From the IMG/VR virus record IMGVR_UViG_3300000101_000012, positions 1 to 62,465 of that record: 62,465 nt of DNA. One strand, written 5' to 3'. The notes beneath the pieces are model-generated. The model was not told the origin of the DNA, ran no database searches, and worked only from the letters and a program-made list of their open reading frames with translations. The translations under genes and the position numbers were made by a program. The DNA comes from a virus. This document shows, piece by piece, positions 1-7,861 of this stretch (position 1 is its first letter; each line of letters starts with the position of its first letter).

Positions 1-1048
1 CTGCTATGTAGTCTGTTCTCGTAAAAGCAGCACTACTGCCAGCACCACTTCCGCCGGTATTACTTGCTGTTACTGTAATACTATGAGGACTGTCTGTAAA
101 GTTTGTATAGGTATGAGTTGGGCTAGTACTAGCCGTTGTATCGTTACTTGTGCCATCGCCCCAGTTAATTACAAACTGGTTTGCTGTACCAACAGCAGTA
201 ATACTCAGCGTAGCTGTAAATCCGCTACCTCCTGCTGTTACATCACTAGCAAACGTAACACTCTTAACAAATTTACTATTACGAATATTTTCTGTTACTT
301 CATTTAGCTCATCAATAGCATCTGTAACTTTTGTGCTTGTAACAAATCCTTGGTAAGCACCATCTGTAGTTAAACTTGAATCTGTTGGTGTGCCCATTGT
401 AATTTGCATACCAGTACTAATTCCACCACCTGAAACTTGGGCATCAACATATGCTTTAATACTTTGTTGAGTAGCTAATGCACTTGCATCATTACTACCA
501 AATCCGTCTTCGTCTAATATTTTATTACTTGCAACACCACTTGCAAACTCTAATGTTCCTTGAAGTTTTGTATTTGGTCTGACATCGAGTATTCCAGTTC
601 CATTTGCATCTAACGTAAGATTAGCGTTAGTAACATTACTTTCAACTTTGTTTCCAGTAATTGATATTTGTGATAAACTAGTATTTCCAGAAACAGTTAA
701 TCCAGTTAATGTTCCTAGTGATGTGATATTTGTTTGAGCCGCACCAGTAACAGTTGCCGCCGTACCTGAAGCATTGCCAGTTAAATTGCCGGTTAAGTTA
801 AATGCTGCATTTTGTACAGTAGCACCATTAAGATTTAATGTCCCTGTAACAGTAGCATTGTTAAGGGTCGATGTTCCAGTGATATTACTGTCACCAGAAA
901 CACTTAAACTTGTTGTGGGTGATGCTGTACCTATACCAATACGGTTGTTAGTATAATCTACAACTAAGGTAGTGGTGTCAAACGCAAGATTGGAGTCCCG
1001 TTCTAAATTCGCCTTAAGGGCTCTGCCTCCAATACGACTAATAGCCAT
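1..1048 (-). CDS. Fibre-like structural protein with PKD domain (3' end outside window)
   Basis: The minus-strand frame is open from an ATG at 1048 to the window edge, so the C-terminus is missing. The start has an AAAGGAA ribosome site about 9 bases upstream. The N-terminal part is built of Thr/Ser/Asn/Gly-rich beta repeats of the kind seen in marine phage fibres, with the motif NGTG and the motif IKAYVDAQVSGG, both shared with the fibre genes at 42585 and 46073. Near the visible end is a PKD-type segment (INWGDGT followed by THTYT), an immunoglobulin-like fold common in surface and adhesion proteins. A perfect late-promoter octamer lies 71 bases upstream of the start. Role inferred: tail-fibre or capsid-fibre protein. 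Receptor specificity cannot be told. Confidence 0.75.
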   Translation of the reverse strand, partial: MAISRIGGRALKANLERDSNLAFDTTTLVVDYTNNRIGIGTASPTTSLSVSGDSNITGTSTLNNATVTGTLNLNGATVQNAAFNLTGNLTGNASGTAATVTGAAQTNITSLGTLTGLTVSGNTSLSQISITGNKVESNVTNANLTLDANGTGILDVRPNTKLQGTLEFASGVASNKILDEDGFGSNDASALATQQSIKAYVDAQVSGGGISTGMQITMGTPTDSSLTTDGAYQGFVTSTKVTDAIDELNEVTENIRNSKFVKSVTFASDVTAGGSGFTATLSITAVGTANQFVINWGDGTSNDTTASTSPTHTYTNFTDSPHSITVTASNTGGSGAGSSAAFTRTDYIA

Positions 1049-1118
1049 ATCATGTGGTTCCTTTCGCTATCTTGCGTACACCATTTACAATCCAAGGTGC
1101 CAGGGTTTGTATTATAGT

Positions 1119-1126
1119 TATTTATA
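1119..1126 (-). promoter_or_regulatory. T4-type late promoter TATAAATA
   Basis: The minus strand reads TATAAATA, a perfect match to the T4 late promoter octamer recognised by gp55-type sigma factors. It lies 71 bases before the start codon of the PKD fibre gene, in an intergenic gap. Confidence 0.6.
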
Positions 1127-1144
1127 CGTTGGGGAAAATGTGTA

Positions 1145-1594
1145 TTAAGGTACGCTAGTTGTTGCAGAGTTACTGTCTAAACCATGGATAACAACAATAG
1201 GCTCACTGTCTCCTGGAGGACTAGTAAACGTAATAGTTGTACCAGATACTGTGTATGCACTAGCTGGATTTTGGAAAACATTACCAACAGCCACAACTAC
1301 ACGTTGCTCTTGGTTACTTGTAACAGTAGTACTCATTGTAAATGCTACTGTTGAGCCATCGCCAGTAAATGAATCTTGTGTAATAGCTGAAGTTCCCTGA
1401 AATGGAATAGTTTTAAATGCTGATCCGTCATAAAATTCCATTTTGCTTAAATCTGTGTTGAAGCGAAATTCTCCAGCAACTGGTGCTGCTGTTCTATTTG
1501 CTGTACCGCCTGTTGGAATGGTAATAGCTTGCTCTGATTGCTTTAATGTAGTACCACCGTCACTAGTACTCTTTGTTTTTACATATCCGGCCAT
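1145..1594 (-). CDS. Small fibre/virion structural protein with TGDG module
   Basis: 149 residues. The N-terminal half contains GEFRFNTDLSKMEFYDGS, a phrase typical of phage fibre proteins. The C-terminal half (about residues 85-140) is a beta module starting FTGDGSTVAFT and ending ITFTSPPGDSEPIVVIHG. The same module pattern recurs at least three times inside the giant structural protein at 28969-42531. The start codon overlaps the stop of the upstream gene at 1594, so the two are probably translationally coupled. Function beyond virion structure is not visible. Confidence 0.7.
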   Translation of the reverse strand: MAGYVKTKSTSDGGTTLKQSEQAITIPTGGTANRTAAPVAGEFRFNTDLSKMEFYDGSAFKTIPFQGTSAITQDSFTGDGSTVAFTMSTTVTSNQEQRVVVAVGNVFQNPASAYTVSGTTITFTSPPGDSEPIVVIHGLDSNSATTSVP

Positions 1595-1902
1595 TAGATA
1601 CTCACATGACTAACTGTGGCATAGATACTAGATCCAGCACTGGCACTTGCTTGTATAGTATCACCATTTCCTAGTACTAGTTTCTCAGTGTTAATAACGT
1701 ATGTGTCACCACCGTCAATGTTAACTGCTTTAATAATTTTGTTAGTAGTACCTGCAGTTCCGCCACTTTGAACAACATGAACATTAAGTGTTCTAGCTGA
1801 TACGTTATCATTCATAAAAAACATAGCAGTGGTTGCATTACTTCCACTTGAAGTAAATATTGTGGTTGCACCAGTTCCTAATGTTGCTTGCGATATTGCC
1901 AT
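1594..1902 (-). CDS. Small hypothetical virion protein
   Basis: 102 residues, rich in Thr, Ser, Ala and Gly, with no cysteine and no membrane segment. The ATG at 1902 is preceded by AAAGGAA at a good distance. It sits between two fibre-like genes on the same strand and overlaps the next gene by one base. The composition and the all-beta look (TYVINTEKLVLGNGDTI) suggest a small structural or decoration protein. I do not recognise a named family. Confidence 0.6.
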   Translation of the reverse strand: MAISQATLGTGATTIFTSSGSNATTAMFFMNDNVSARTLNVHVVQSGGTAGTTNKIIKAVNIDGGDTYVINTEKLVLGNGDTIQASASAGSSIYATVSHVSI

Positions 1903-1914
1903 ATTTTTATTCCT

Positions 1915-2556
1915 TTAAAAAATTAATCCGTAAACGATAGCTTTGCTTTTACTTACAAGCTCATCTACTGTGCCGCTATCGTTAAAATAAATACCAGTTC
2001 CGCCGCCGCCCTGTGTTCCAGCATACATTAATGTTGCGCCAACAGCTGAACTTGGCGCTACTGATTGATCATTAAGTTTTACTGGAGCTTCTACTGATAC
2101 TCTGCCAGTGCCGTTAGGTATTAAGTTAATATCTGCGTTACTAGTAGCTGTAACAATGTTATTACCTTGAACATCTAAGTCTCCACCAAGTTGTGGTGAT
2201 GTATCGTCTACAACTTCTGTTAAACCAGATGTACTAGTGACCATAAGATTATTATAACTTGATCCGCCGTCAGTACTTATTTTCCATTTGTCATCATTTT
2301 CATCAAACACAAATAAGCTATTAGCAGTACTGCCTCGTTCAACTTCTAAACCAGCATATCTTCCTGTAACTCCAGTACCTGTCTCACCATCATTTAAAAC
2401 AATTTGTCTATCTTTAATAGCAGTGTTAGTAGTGGTAATAGTAGCTGTTGCACCAGTGACAGTTAAGTCGCCAGTAATACTTACATCACTCAATACAACT
2501 AAATCACCAGTGGGATCAAGAGTTAAGTTTCCAGTTACACGTTCAATTCTAGCCAT
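1915..2556 (-). CDS. Fibre-like structural protein
   Basis: 213 residues. It opens with short beta repeats (LTLDPTGDLVVLSDVSITGDLTVTG, split here only in description) and carries a NGTG motif near residue 150. A middle segment (IVLNDGETGTG) parallels residues 640-700 of the 920-residue fibre at 42585 (LNITLADGAADSA), so the two are probably paralogous. A GATAAATA late-type octamer lies 27 bases upstream of the ATG, and a GGTG ribosome site is close to it. It is likely a tail-fibre or head-fibre component; the exact location on the virion is not known. Confidence 0.65.
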   Translation of the reverse strand: MARIERVTGNLTLDPTGDLVVLSDVSITGDLTVTGATATITTTNTAIKDRQIVLNDGETGTGVTGRYAGLEVERGSTANSLFVFDENDDKWKISTDGGSSYNNLMVTSTSGLTEVVDDTSPQLGGDLDVQGNNIVTATSNADINLIPNGTGRVSVEAPVKLNDQSVAPSSAVGATLMYAGTQGGGGTGIYFNDSGTVDELVSKSKAIVYGLIF

Positions 2557-2577
2557 TCTTACACCTAAATACGTATT

Positions 2578-3159
2578 TTAATTATTTATCATTGCCCTGA
2601 ACCGGTCTACTGTCATTGTTTCACAGTTTGATAAGTCTAACCATGTTGCTGGAGTATACTGTAATAGCGGGTTTACATGTATAACTCGTGTGTTAGGATA
2701 ATACTGTAGTATTTCTAACACTTGCTTTTCCCAGTTCAATGAAAATGTAGGTTTGTCAGTACTAACTTTATAATTTCTAGTATCAGCATACAAGTTGTTA
2801 ACATAGCTTGTATCAGATATTAAGTCCATGCCTATTAAAAAACAGTAGGGAAATCCATCTTGACATGCTTGAGCTAGTGCATTAGGCCCTGAGCTAAATC
2901 CAGACCATAATGGATTTAGTACTTTGCTTGTCCCGCCAAAAGCTATTTCTTTCTCTCTTGTGTAGTGTATCTTGTTATCAGGATATCCAGTAGAAATAAT
3001 CTCCTGTGTCATTCCTGGGTCAGTACTTACAAGAACATCCACATTGTGTTCTTGGTATATACGATTACATCCGTATACAGATCCGTGTTTACTTAGGTCT
3101 TCTGGCGTAAACACAAGTCTGCTTTTGCCATTTCCTAATATAAATGCAAATTCTTTCAT
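2578..3159 (-). CDS. Hypothetical protein resembling MptE/DUF115-type sugar or pterin transferases
   Basis: 193 residues from the ATG at 3159 (a GTG three codons upstream is less likely, because GTGGA before the ATG can serve as ribosome site). Residues 6-12 read ILGNGKS, the glycine-rich loop seen at the N-terminus of DUF115/MptE-like and sialyltransferase-like proteins. Later GPNALAQAC and FLIGMDL match a second typical block of that fold. It is a soluble protein and stands out as the only enzyme-like gene among capsid and fibre genes. A role in modifying a surface glycan or nucleotide-linked substrate is inference from two short motifs only. Confidence 0.5.
   Translation of the reverse strand: MKEFAFILGNGKSRLVFTPEDLSKHGSVYGCNRIYQEHNVDVLVSTDPGMTQEIISTGYPDNKIHYTREKEIAFGGTSKVLNPLWSGFSSGPNALAQACQDGFPYCFLIGMDLISDTSYVNNLYADTRNYKVSTDKPTFSLNWEKQVLEILQYYPNTRVIHVNPLLQYTPATWLDLSNCETMTVDRFRAMINN
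2583..2590 (-). promoter_or_regulatory. Late-promoter-like octamer GATAAATA
   Basis: Seven of eight bases match the T4 late octamer on the minus strand, 27 bases before the ATG of the fibre-like gene. It overlaps the end of the upstream gene, so chance cannot be excluded in this AT-rich sequence. Confidence 0.45.
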
Positions 3160-3168
3160 TTTTTCCAC

Positions 3169-3201
3169 AAAAAAAGGTTACTGTTTATTATAACAATAAC
3201 C
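3169..3201 (-). terminator. Intrinsic terminator after the 142-residue gene
   Basis: On the minus strand, GGTTATTGTT pairs with AACAGTAACC (one mismatch in ten, loop of six) and is followed directly by seven T. It lies between the gene at 3226-3654 and the next gene on the same strand, which suggests the small capsid-adjacent gene is transcribed separately. Confidence 0.7.
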
Positions 3202-3225
3202 CTTTAATGATGTCAACAGTAAAAG

Positions 3226-3654
3226 TTATGCTGATACTAATGTAACGGAAACGCCATCAACGGCAGTTCCTGTACCATCTAACCATTTAGCACTTGCACC
3301 TGTTTCAAATTCATGTGTGCCTGCACCAAACTGTGTTAGTGTAGCTTTATTTGCTGTAAGTTTAGTAACATAATAAGTTTTACTTGAACTATCTGTTGCA
3401 GTTAAGGTTGCTTCTCCTACTGCAATTGCACCACTTGCTTTTGCAACTAAACTAACAACACTTGTTCCATCTGAAGTTGTAACATTAAAACGATTTGTGC
3501 CTTTTTGTTCAATTACACTGGTGTTATTAGCAGTGCCACCTGTTGTGCGAGCAATAAAACGCAACTGTTGCCCTGTTCTTGCTTCTGCACCGATGACGCC
3601 AGTTTTATCTGTGCTGCCTACACCAGTTTTTGCAGTTCTCATTGGTCTTCCCAT
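3226..3654 (-). CDS. Putative head decoration/virion protein
   Basis: 142 residues, small, beta-rich and without cysteine. The start has a strong AAGGAG ribosome site 8 bases upstream. It is the first gene after the major capsid gene and is framed by terminators on both sides, which gives it its own transcript; a highly expressed capsid accessory protein would fit. The N-terminus is basic (MGRPMRTAKTG), and the rest is rich in Thr, Ala and Gly. Position and composition suggest a decoration or head-stabilising protein, but I do not recognise the family. Confidence 0.6.
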   Translation of the reverse strand: MGRPMRTAKTGVGSTDKTGVIGAEARTGQQLRFIARTTGGTANNTSVIEQKGTNRFNVTTSDGTSVVSLVAKASGAIAVGEATLTATDSSSKTYYVTKLTANKATLTQFGAGTHEFETGASAKWLDGTGTAVDGVSVTLVSA

Positions 3655-3744
3655 TTTTTTTCTCCTTCTCGAGTTTAAGACGTTCTAGGTCTACGGGGTT
3701 GTGTCCCCATAAATCAGGCTTCGCTGATATTGTATTTAGCTCAT

Positions 3745-3769
3745 AAAAAGGGGAGACCTAAGTCTCCCC
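3745..3769 (-). terminator. Intrinsic terminator of the major capsid gene
   Basis: A perfect 8-bp stem (GGGGAGAC with GTCTCCCC, four-base loop) is followed on the minus strand by TTTTT. It lies about 40 bases after the stop codon of gp23, as expected for the end of the head operon. Confidence 0.85.
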
Positions 3770-3809
3770 AATCTATTTGGTTCTAAAATCCAAATATAAT
3801 ATTCAGCTA

Positions 3810-4994
3810 TTAGCTAAATGTTACGTTTGACATTGCAACCTCACCAAGATAATCACCGGCGTTACCGAGCGATGATGCGGTGTTAGATAGCTCTACATAA
3901 CCATAACGTGTCATGAAGCTAACTACTGGCTCAAATGTATCTGGATCTAGTACTGTACCACTGCTCATTAGTGGGATGTACGGGCAATAAAAAGCTGCTG
4001 CATCGGTTTCACTTCCACCTTTGTAGCCAACTAGAACTGCTTGACTGTCATTTGCATAACCGTCTACGTAGATACGCATAGCGCCGTTTAGTGTACCAAC
4101 GAACTTAGTGTTTGTTGGTGCTTCGAAAGTACCTTCTGTTGTACGAGCAAAAGCACTTGTGCTTGCACTCTGTAGAACTGTTAGTCCTTCTTGGGAAACA
4201 ACGGCCCAGTTACCGGAACCACGACGTGTGCGTTGAGCAATCTTGTTTGCTGTACGATTAATTAGTACTGCAAGAGCTGCATGCTCATCACCAACGTAAG
4301 TAGCTGTACCACTAACTGCTGCTTGGTTGAAGGTCTCTTCAGTTGCTGCTAGTGAGCGAAGTGAACCTAGAACCTCTTGATCGATTTCAGCAGTAATTTC
4401 CTGGGCAAGTGCTGCCATGATTTCGGCTTCTACGTCGATACCATGCATGCTCTGTGCGTCCTGGGCTGCTTCAAAAGTCCAACGAGCTTGTAGCTTACGT
4501 GTTTTTGCTTCAACAGGCTGCTTTAGGATCTGGATGGAAATTTTGTTTCCGCCGGCACCTTCTTTAGCTGCTGTGTTATCAGCTTTACCAGTTGTTGTAG
4601 AACCGGAATATGCTGTAGCAATTTTGAATGGGCTAAGTGCCTCATCACCAGCTGTTGTGTCTGTGTCAAAAGGTGAACTCGCTGTTGAGTTTACGCTGTC
4701 TGCATAACGAACACGTAGTGTGTGAATTTGACCTACTGGGCCCTGCATTGGTTGAACACCAACGATTTCGTTGGCAATAACTGTTGGCATTACACGTCGG
4801 ATAACAGGTAAAATAACTCTGTTTAGTGTAGCCATGTTGCCTGAAGCAGTTGCACCGCTTGATGCAGCTTCAGAGAGATAACGTCGTGTGTTCTCAAGAA
4901 CAGTTGACATTGCGCCGCGACGATTTCCGTCCAGACCCTCAAGTAGAGCGTCTTTAGTTTCGTCCCAACGGCTTTCTAATAGTACGTCTGACAT
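3810..4994 (-). CDS. 23: Major capsid protein (T4 gp23 family)
   Basis: 394 residues. The N-terminal part reads NMATLNRVILPVIRRVMP, followed by VGVQPMQGPVGQI, both hallmark blocks of gp23 proteins. This subunit forms the hexamers of the icosahedral head. It is shorter than T4 gp23 (about 520 residues), similar to the compact versions in marine T4-like phages. A prohead-protease site of the form LxE is seen at residues 40-42 (LSE before AASSG), so a propeptide of about 42 residues is likely to be removed by gp21. An AGGAG ribosome site precedes the ATG. It follows the scaffold gene with a 21-base gap, and a terminator follows it. Confidence 0.97.
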   Translation of the reverse strand: MSDVLLESRWDETKDALLEGLDGNRRGAMSTVLENTRRYLSEAASSGATASGNMATLNRVILPVIRRVMPTVIANEIVGVQPMQGPVGQIHTLRVRYADSVNSTASSPFDTDTTAGDEALSPFKIATAYSGSTTTGKADNTAAKEGAGGNKISIQILKQPVEAKTRKLQARWTFEAAQDAQSMHGIDVEAEIMAALAQEITAEIDQEVLGSLRSLAATEETFNQAAVSGTATYVGDEHAALAVLINRTANKIAQRTRRGSGNWAVVSQEGLTVLQSASTSAFARTTEGTFEAPTNTKFVGTLNGAMRIYVDGYANDSQAVLVGYKGGSETDAAAFYCPYIPLMSSGTVLDPDTFEPVVSFMTRYGYVELSNTASSLGNAGDYLGEVAMSNVTFS

Positions 4995-5015
4995 TTTATA
5001 GTCTCCTCTAGTACT

Positions 5016-6119
5016 TTATTTCAAGCCAGCTAACTTGCGGAGTTCGACAATATTACTAGTGTCTGCTTCAGCAGGTATTGCTTGTTTTTCTTCTTTGTCA
5101 CCAGTAACAGCTACACGACTTTCTGCAACCATTTGCTTTTCAGCTTTTGGAGCAGACTTTCCGTCTAGTACTACTGGAAGATAACGATCATAAGCAGACT
5201 TTAGTTTGCTTGTTTGAACGCTCTCTAGAAGGTCGCGCATTACTGCGCCTTTTTCTTTATTGAGTGGCTTTAAAAGATCTGCCATTGCCTCTTTGCGCTC
5301 TGCGCTTTCGTTAATGGCGGCAATCTCTGTTTCTTTGCTCTCAATAATGTGTGATTTTTCAGCAGCTTCTGCTTGTGCTTTAATCATTGCATCATCTTTC
5401 TCAGCAACCGCCTGTTGGAGGTCTTTGATTTCTTGATTCTCATTAAGATGACTTGCACTAAATTCACTAGCATATGCTTCGAAAATCTTACGACCAAAGC
5501 TATTAGCTTTAGCTGATTCGATGTCTTCACGTAGTTGAGTGATTTCGGCGTTTAGATGGTTAGAAACTGATTCTTTAACTAGTGTAGCTGAACTTTCAAC
5601 GAACTTTTTCTTAAGATCATTAAATTGAGAACGTGCTTCTTTAACAAGGCGTACTTTTGTTTCAACAACATCATTACGATCTTCTTGGAACTCAGTAATT
5701 TCTTTTGCAAGAGCTTCACCAATAAAGGCTTCAACTTTGCTCATATATTCGCTTTGTACTTGACGGTCAGCTTTGAATTCATTGATTTCTTCAGCTAACT
5801 GTCCAACTAGAAACTTGTCGAATGTACCACTAGTTTCTTGCATACGAGCAACAAACTTGGCACGATCTTCTGAAAGTGCTTTTTTCTCTTGTGCAATTTC
5901 AGTTATCTCTGTTGTTAAGTTATCAGTTACCATACGATCTAAGGCTTCAACCATTACACTCTTATCATGCTCATAGCGTTGAGCGAATTCCTCGCGGAGC
6001 TCTGCTCTGACCTGCTCTTTAGTTTCTGTTAACTTAGACTCCCATGCCTCTTCAATTTGAGTACGGGTTTCTTCGTTGATCAGGTCGCTATCCAATAAAG
6101 GTTTGATAGCATCTAGCAT
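5016..6119 (-). CDS. 22: Prohead core scaffold protein (gp22-like)
   Basis: 367 residues, highly charged and almost entirely predicted helical: long runs of Glu/Lys/Gln with heptad-like spacing from residue 20 to 300 imply extended coiled coil. Gene order protease - scaffold - capsid (21-22-23) is the T4 order. The protein would form the inner core on which gp23 assembles and then be degraded by gp21. The C-terminal part (IVELRKLAGL) is a short hydrophobic helix that could contact the shell. Sequence identity to T4 gp22 is expected to be low; the assignment rests on position, length and composition. Confidence 0.85.
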   Translation of the reverse strand: MLDAIKPLLDSDLINEETRTQIEEAWESKLTETKEQVRAELREEFAQRYEHDKSVMVEALDRMVTDNLTTEITEIAQEKKALSEDRAKFVARMQETSGTFDKFLVGQLAEEINEFKADRQVQSEYMSKVEAFIGEALAKEITEFQEDRNDVVETKVRLVKEARSQFNDLKKKFVESSATLVKESVSNHLNAEITQLREDIESAKANSFGRKIFEAYASEFSASHLNENQEIKDLQQAVAEKDDAMIKAQAEAAEKSHIIESKETEIAAINESAERKEAMADLLKPLNKEKGAVMRDLLESVQTSKLKSAYDRYLPVVLDGKSAPKAEKQMVAESRVAVTGDKEEKQAIPAEADTSNIVELRKLAGLK

Positions 6120-6128
6120 TATAATCTC

Positions 6129-6752
6129 CTAGATCTTTAGGTCCTTAATAAGACGAACAACTTCGTCCTTAAGGTATTTTTGTACTTTACGATTGCCACT
6201 TGCTTCTTTGGCCATCTCAAATACAGTGTGCCCATTACGCATATTAAGTAATCCTTCATAGATTGCTTTAGGATATGCATTTGGAGCACTGGGTTGTGCC
6301 ACAACGTCGACTGTGACAATCTCGAAACCTGTAACGTGACTAGTGGATTCGTTGACTTCGCCACTTCCTCTACTACTTACGCCCAGTTTAACTCCACTTT
6401 CCAACATAGTTTTAACTAGTTGGCCCATTGGTGTGGGTAATATTTTTAACTTTCCAAAGCCGTTAGGCCCATCCATCCACATGCTTTCTATCATATGGCT
6501 GACCCGATCTAAATTAATTTTTAAATCATCTGGATGATCAACTTCTCCTAGCACACTATTGCCAGTTGAAACTTGATCATTGAGTTGCTTGACGGCATTG
6601 GAAATCTCAGTAACAGGGTATATACGCTTATTTGCGTTTTCTACCCCGCCCTGAATACAAATGCCTTTCATATAGAGATCCTTGCCTTCGTTGGCAGACT
6701 CTGTTACGATTCCCGCTTGATCGAATGTAAGGGTTTCTCTAAGTAAGTTCAT
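6129..6752 (-). CDS. 21: Prohead core protein protease (gp21 family)
   Basis: 207 residues, matching the usual size. The serine protease of the T4 prohead (peptidase family S77/U9) cleaves capsid and core proteins after Glu. Visible family blocks are ANKRIYP (residues 40-46), LGEVDHP (68-74) with the likely catalytic His73, and GVSSRGSGEV (124-133) with the likely catalytic Ser. The C-terminal FEIVTVDVVAQPSAPNA is also typical. It lies nine bases upstream of the scaffold gene in the same operon, as in T4. Confidence 0.93.
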   Translation of the reverse strand: MNLLRETLTFDQAGIVTESANEGKDLYMKGICIQGGVENANKRIYPVTEISNAVKQLNDQVSTGNSVLGEVDHPDDLKINLDRVSHMIESMWMDGPNGFGKLKILPTPMGQLVKTMLESGVKLGVSSRGSGEVNESTSHVTGFEIVTVDVVAQPSAPNAYPKAIYEGLLNMRNGHTVFEMAKEASGNRKVQKYLKDEVVRLIKDLKI

Positions 6753-6762
6753 AAGCCCGACC

Positions 6763-7500
6763 TTAAACTTTCTTCATGTCTGGCTTAGTTGTGCTACCCA
6801 TGTCTTGTGCTTTTGGTGCTGGTGCGCCTTTTTCTTCCTTGGAATGAGACATAGCTGCCTTTCCTTTGGATTCAATTTTTTTAGCTTTTGAAACTGGACC
6901 TTCTGATCCATCACCTTCTTCACTATTTGATGGTGCTGAGACTTTTTCAGTATACTCACGTACTATTTTACCGTCAGCATCTTCTTCAACTTCCTCAACT
7001 GATTCCATTTCTTCTTCGTCAGCGTCATCGGCGTCCATGTCCATGTCCATTTCTGGCTCATCGCCCATGTCCATGTCCATTTCTGGCTCATCGTCGTCAC
7101 CAGCCATAATCTTTTCAAATTCGGCTTTAAGTTCGTCTAATGCGTCTTCAAGATCGACAACACGGTCTTCCATGTCTTCGTCGTCTTCGTCAGCTTCAAC
7201 TGCAAGACCAGCTTCATCAGATTCAATGTCGTCGATCATATCGTCGACTTGATCGCCACCTAGCTCTTCTTCGAAGTCACTTTCTTCAACTTCGTCTTCA
7301 GAAACTTCTTCATCAGCATCTTCTTCTAAATCTTCGTCTACTGCTTCTTCCACAGCGTCGTCGTCTTCGACTTGATCTTCATCAAGTGTTTCATATATTT
7401 CACGGCTCTTTTCAACGACGATTTCGTGGAAAAGTTCCTTAGCTTTATCTTCATCTTCAGAGATGATAAGCTCAATTAGGTCATTAAATTTATCGCTCAT
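6763..7500 (-). CDS. Very acidic prohead core protein (gp67/gp68 position)
   Basis: 245 residues. Residues 35-180 are dominated by Asp and Glu, with a Met-Asp repeat (EPEMDMDMGD twice in tandem). The last 60 residues switch to Lys/Ser/Pro-rich sequence. In T4 the small prohead core proteins gp67 (very acidic) and gp68 lie between portal and protease genes; this gene sits in exactly that place. It probably fills the prohead core and is cut to peptides by gp21. A CATAAATA late-type octamer 50 bases upstream and AAAGGAG before the ATG support independent late expression. Homology to gp67 cannot be claimed from composition alone. Confidence 0.7.
   Translation of the reverse strand: MSDKFNDLIELIISEDEDKAKELFHEIVVEKSREIYETLDEDQVEDDDAVEEAVDEDLEEDADEEVSEDEVEESDFEEELGGDQVDDMIDDIESDEAGLAVEADEDDEDMEDRVVDLEDALDELKAEFEKIMAGDDDEPEMDMDMGDEPEMDMDMDADDADEEEMESVEEVEEDADGKIVREYTEKVSAPSNSEEGDGSEGPVSKAKKIESKGKAAMSHSKEEKGAPAPKAQDMGSTTKPDMKKV
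7027..7095 (-). repeat. Tandem repeat in the acidic core gene
   Basis: Two close copies of a 30-base unit encode EPEMDMDMGD followed by a third, diverged copy. Such repeats can expand or contract without breaking the frame, as the unit length is a multiple of three. Confidence 0.7.
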
Positions 7501-7549
7501 AACAATAGGGCTCCTTTGTAAGGCATTTAAGTTATTTAACTATGCACTT

Positions 7550-7557
7550 TATTTATG
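7550..7557 (-). promoter_or_regulatory. Late-promoter-like octamer CATAAATA
   Basis: Minus-strand match of seven of eight to the T4 late octamer, 50 bases before the acidic core gene, in an intergenic region of 127 bases. Confidence 0.5.
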
Positions 7558-7572
7558 AGTGATTAAGGGGGG

Positions 7573-7624
7573 TTTTTGGCTCAAAAAGGTGTTTTTGTAA
7601 AATATATTACAAATTAGCCAAAAA
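7573..7624. repeat. Nested inverted repeats between two prohead genes
   Basis: TTTTTGGCT at 7573-7581 pairs with AGCCAAAAA at 7616-7624, and inside this TTGTAA (7595-7600) pairs with TTACAA (7607-7612). It could end the upstream transcript as a branched hairpin, but no T-tract follows on the minus strand. Confidence 0.5.
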
Positions 7625-7627
7625 TTA

Positions 7628-7843
7628 CTAGGCAGCTTCAGCAGGAGCAGAGAATTGCTGCTTTATTTTTACAATATTTTCTTGATACTCAGCGATCTTT
7701 TTATCATTGAGCATACGCAACTTATTAATCTGTTCTAGTGTAAGACGTGTCTTTCTAGTGTCAGTCTTTTCAGCTTTACTGTTATCAGACTCATTGTCAT
7801 GTAAATCTTTAGCATCTTCTGTTATTAAATCATTAAGTTGCAT
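7628..7843 (-). CDS. Small helical protein, prohead gene cluster
   Basis: 71 residues from the ATG at 7843, chosen because GGAG lies 6 bases upstream; an in-frame GTG at 7858 is the alternative. The product is rich in Lys, Glu, Asn and Asp and looks fully helical (RLTLEQINKLRMLNDKKIAEY). It sits between portal and acidic core genes, so it may be a second small prohead core protein comparable in position to T4 gp68. No family was recognised. Confidence 0.6.
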   Translation of the reverse strand: MQLNDLITEDAKDLHDNESDNSKAEKTDTRKTRLTLEQINKLRMLNDKKIAEYQENIVKIKQQFSAPAEAA

Positions 7844-7861
7844 CTTTTGCTCCAACACTAT

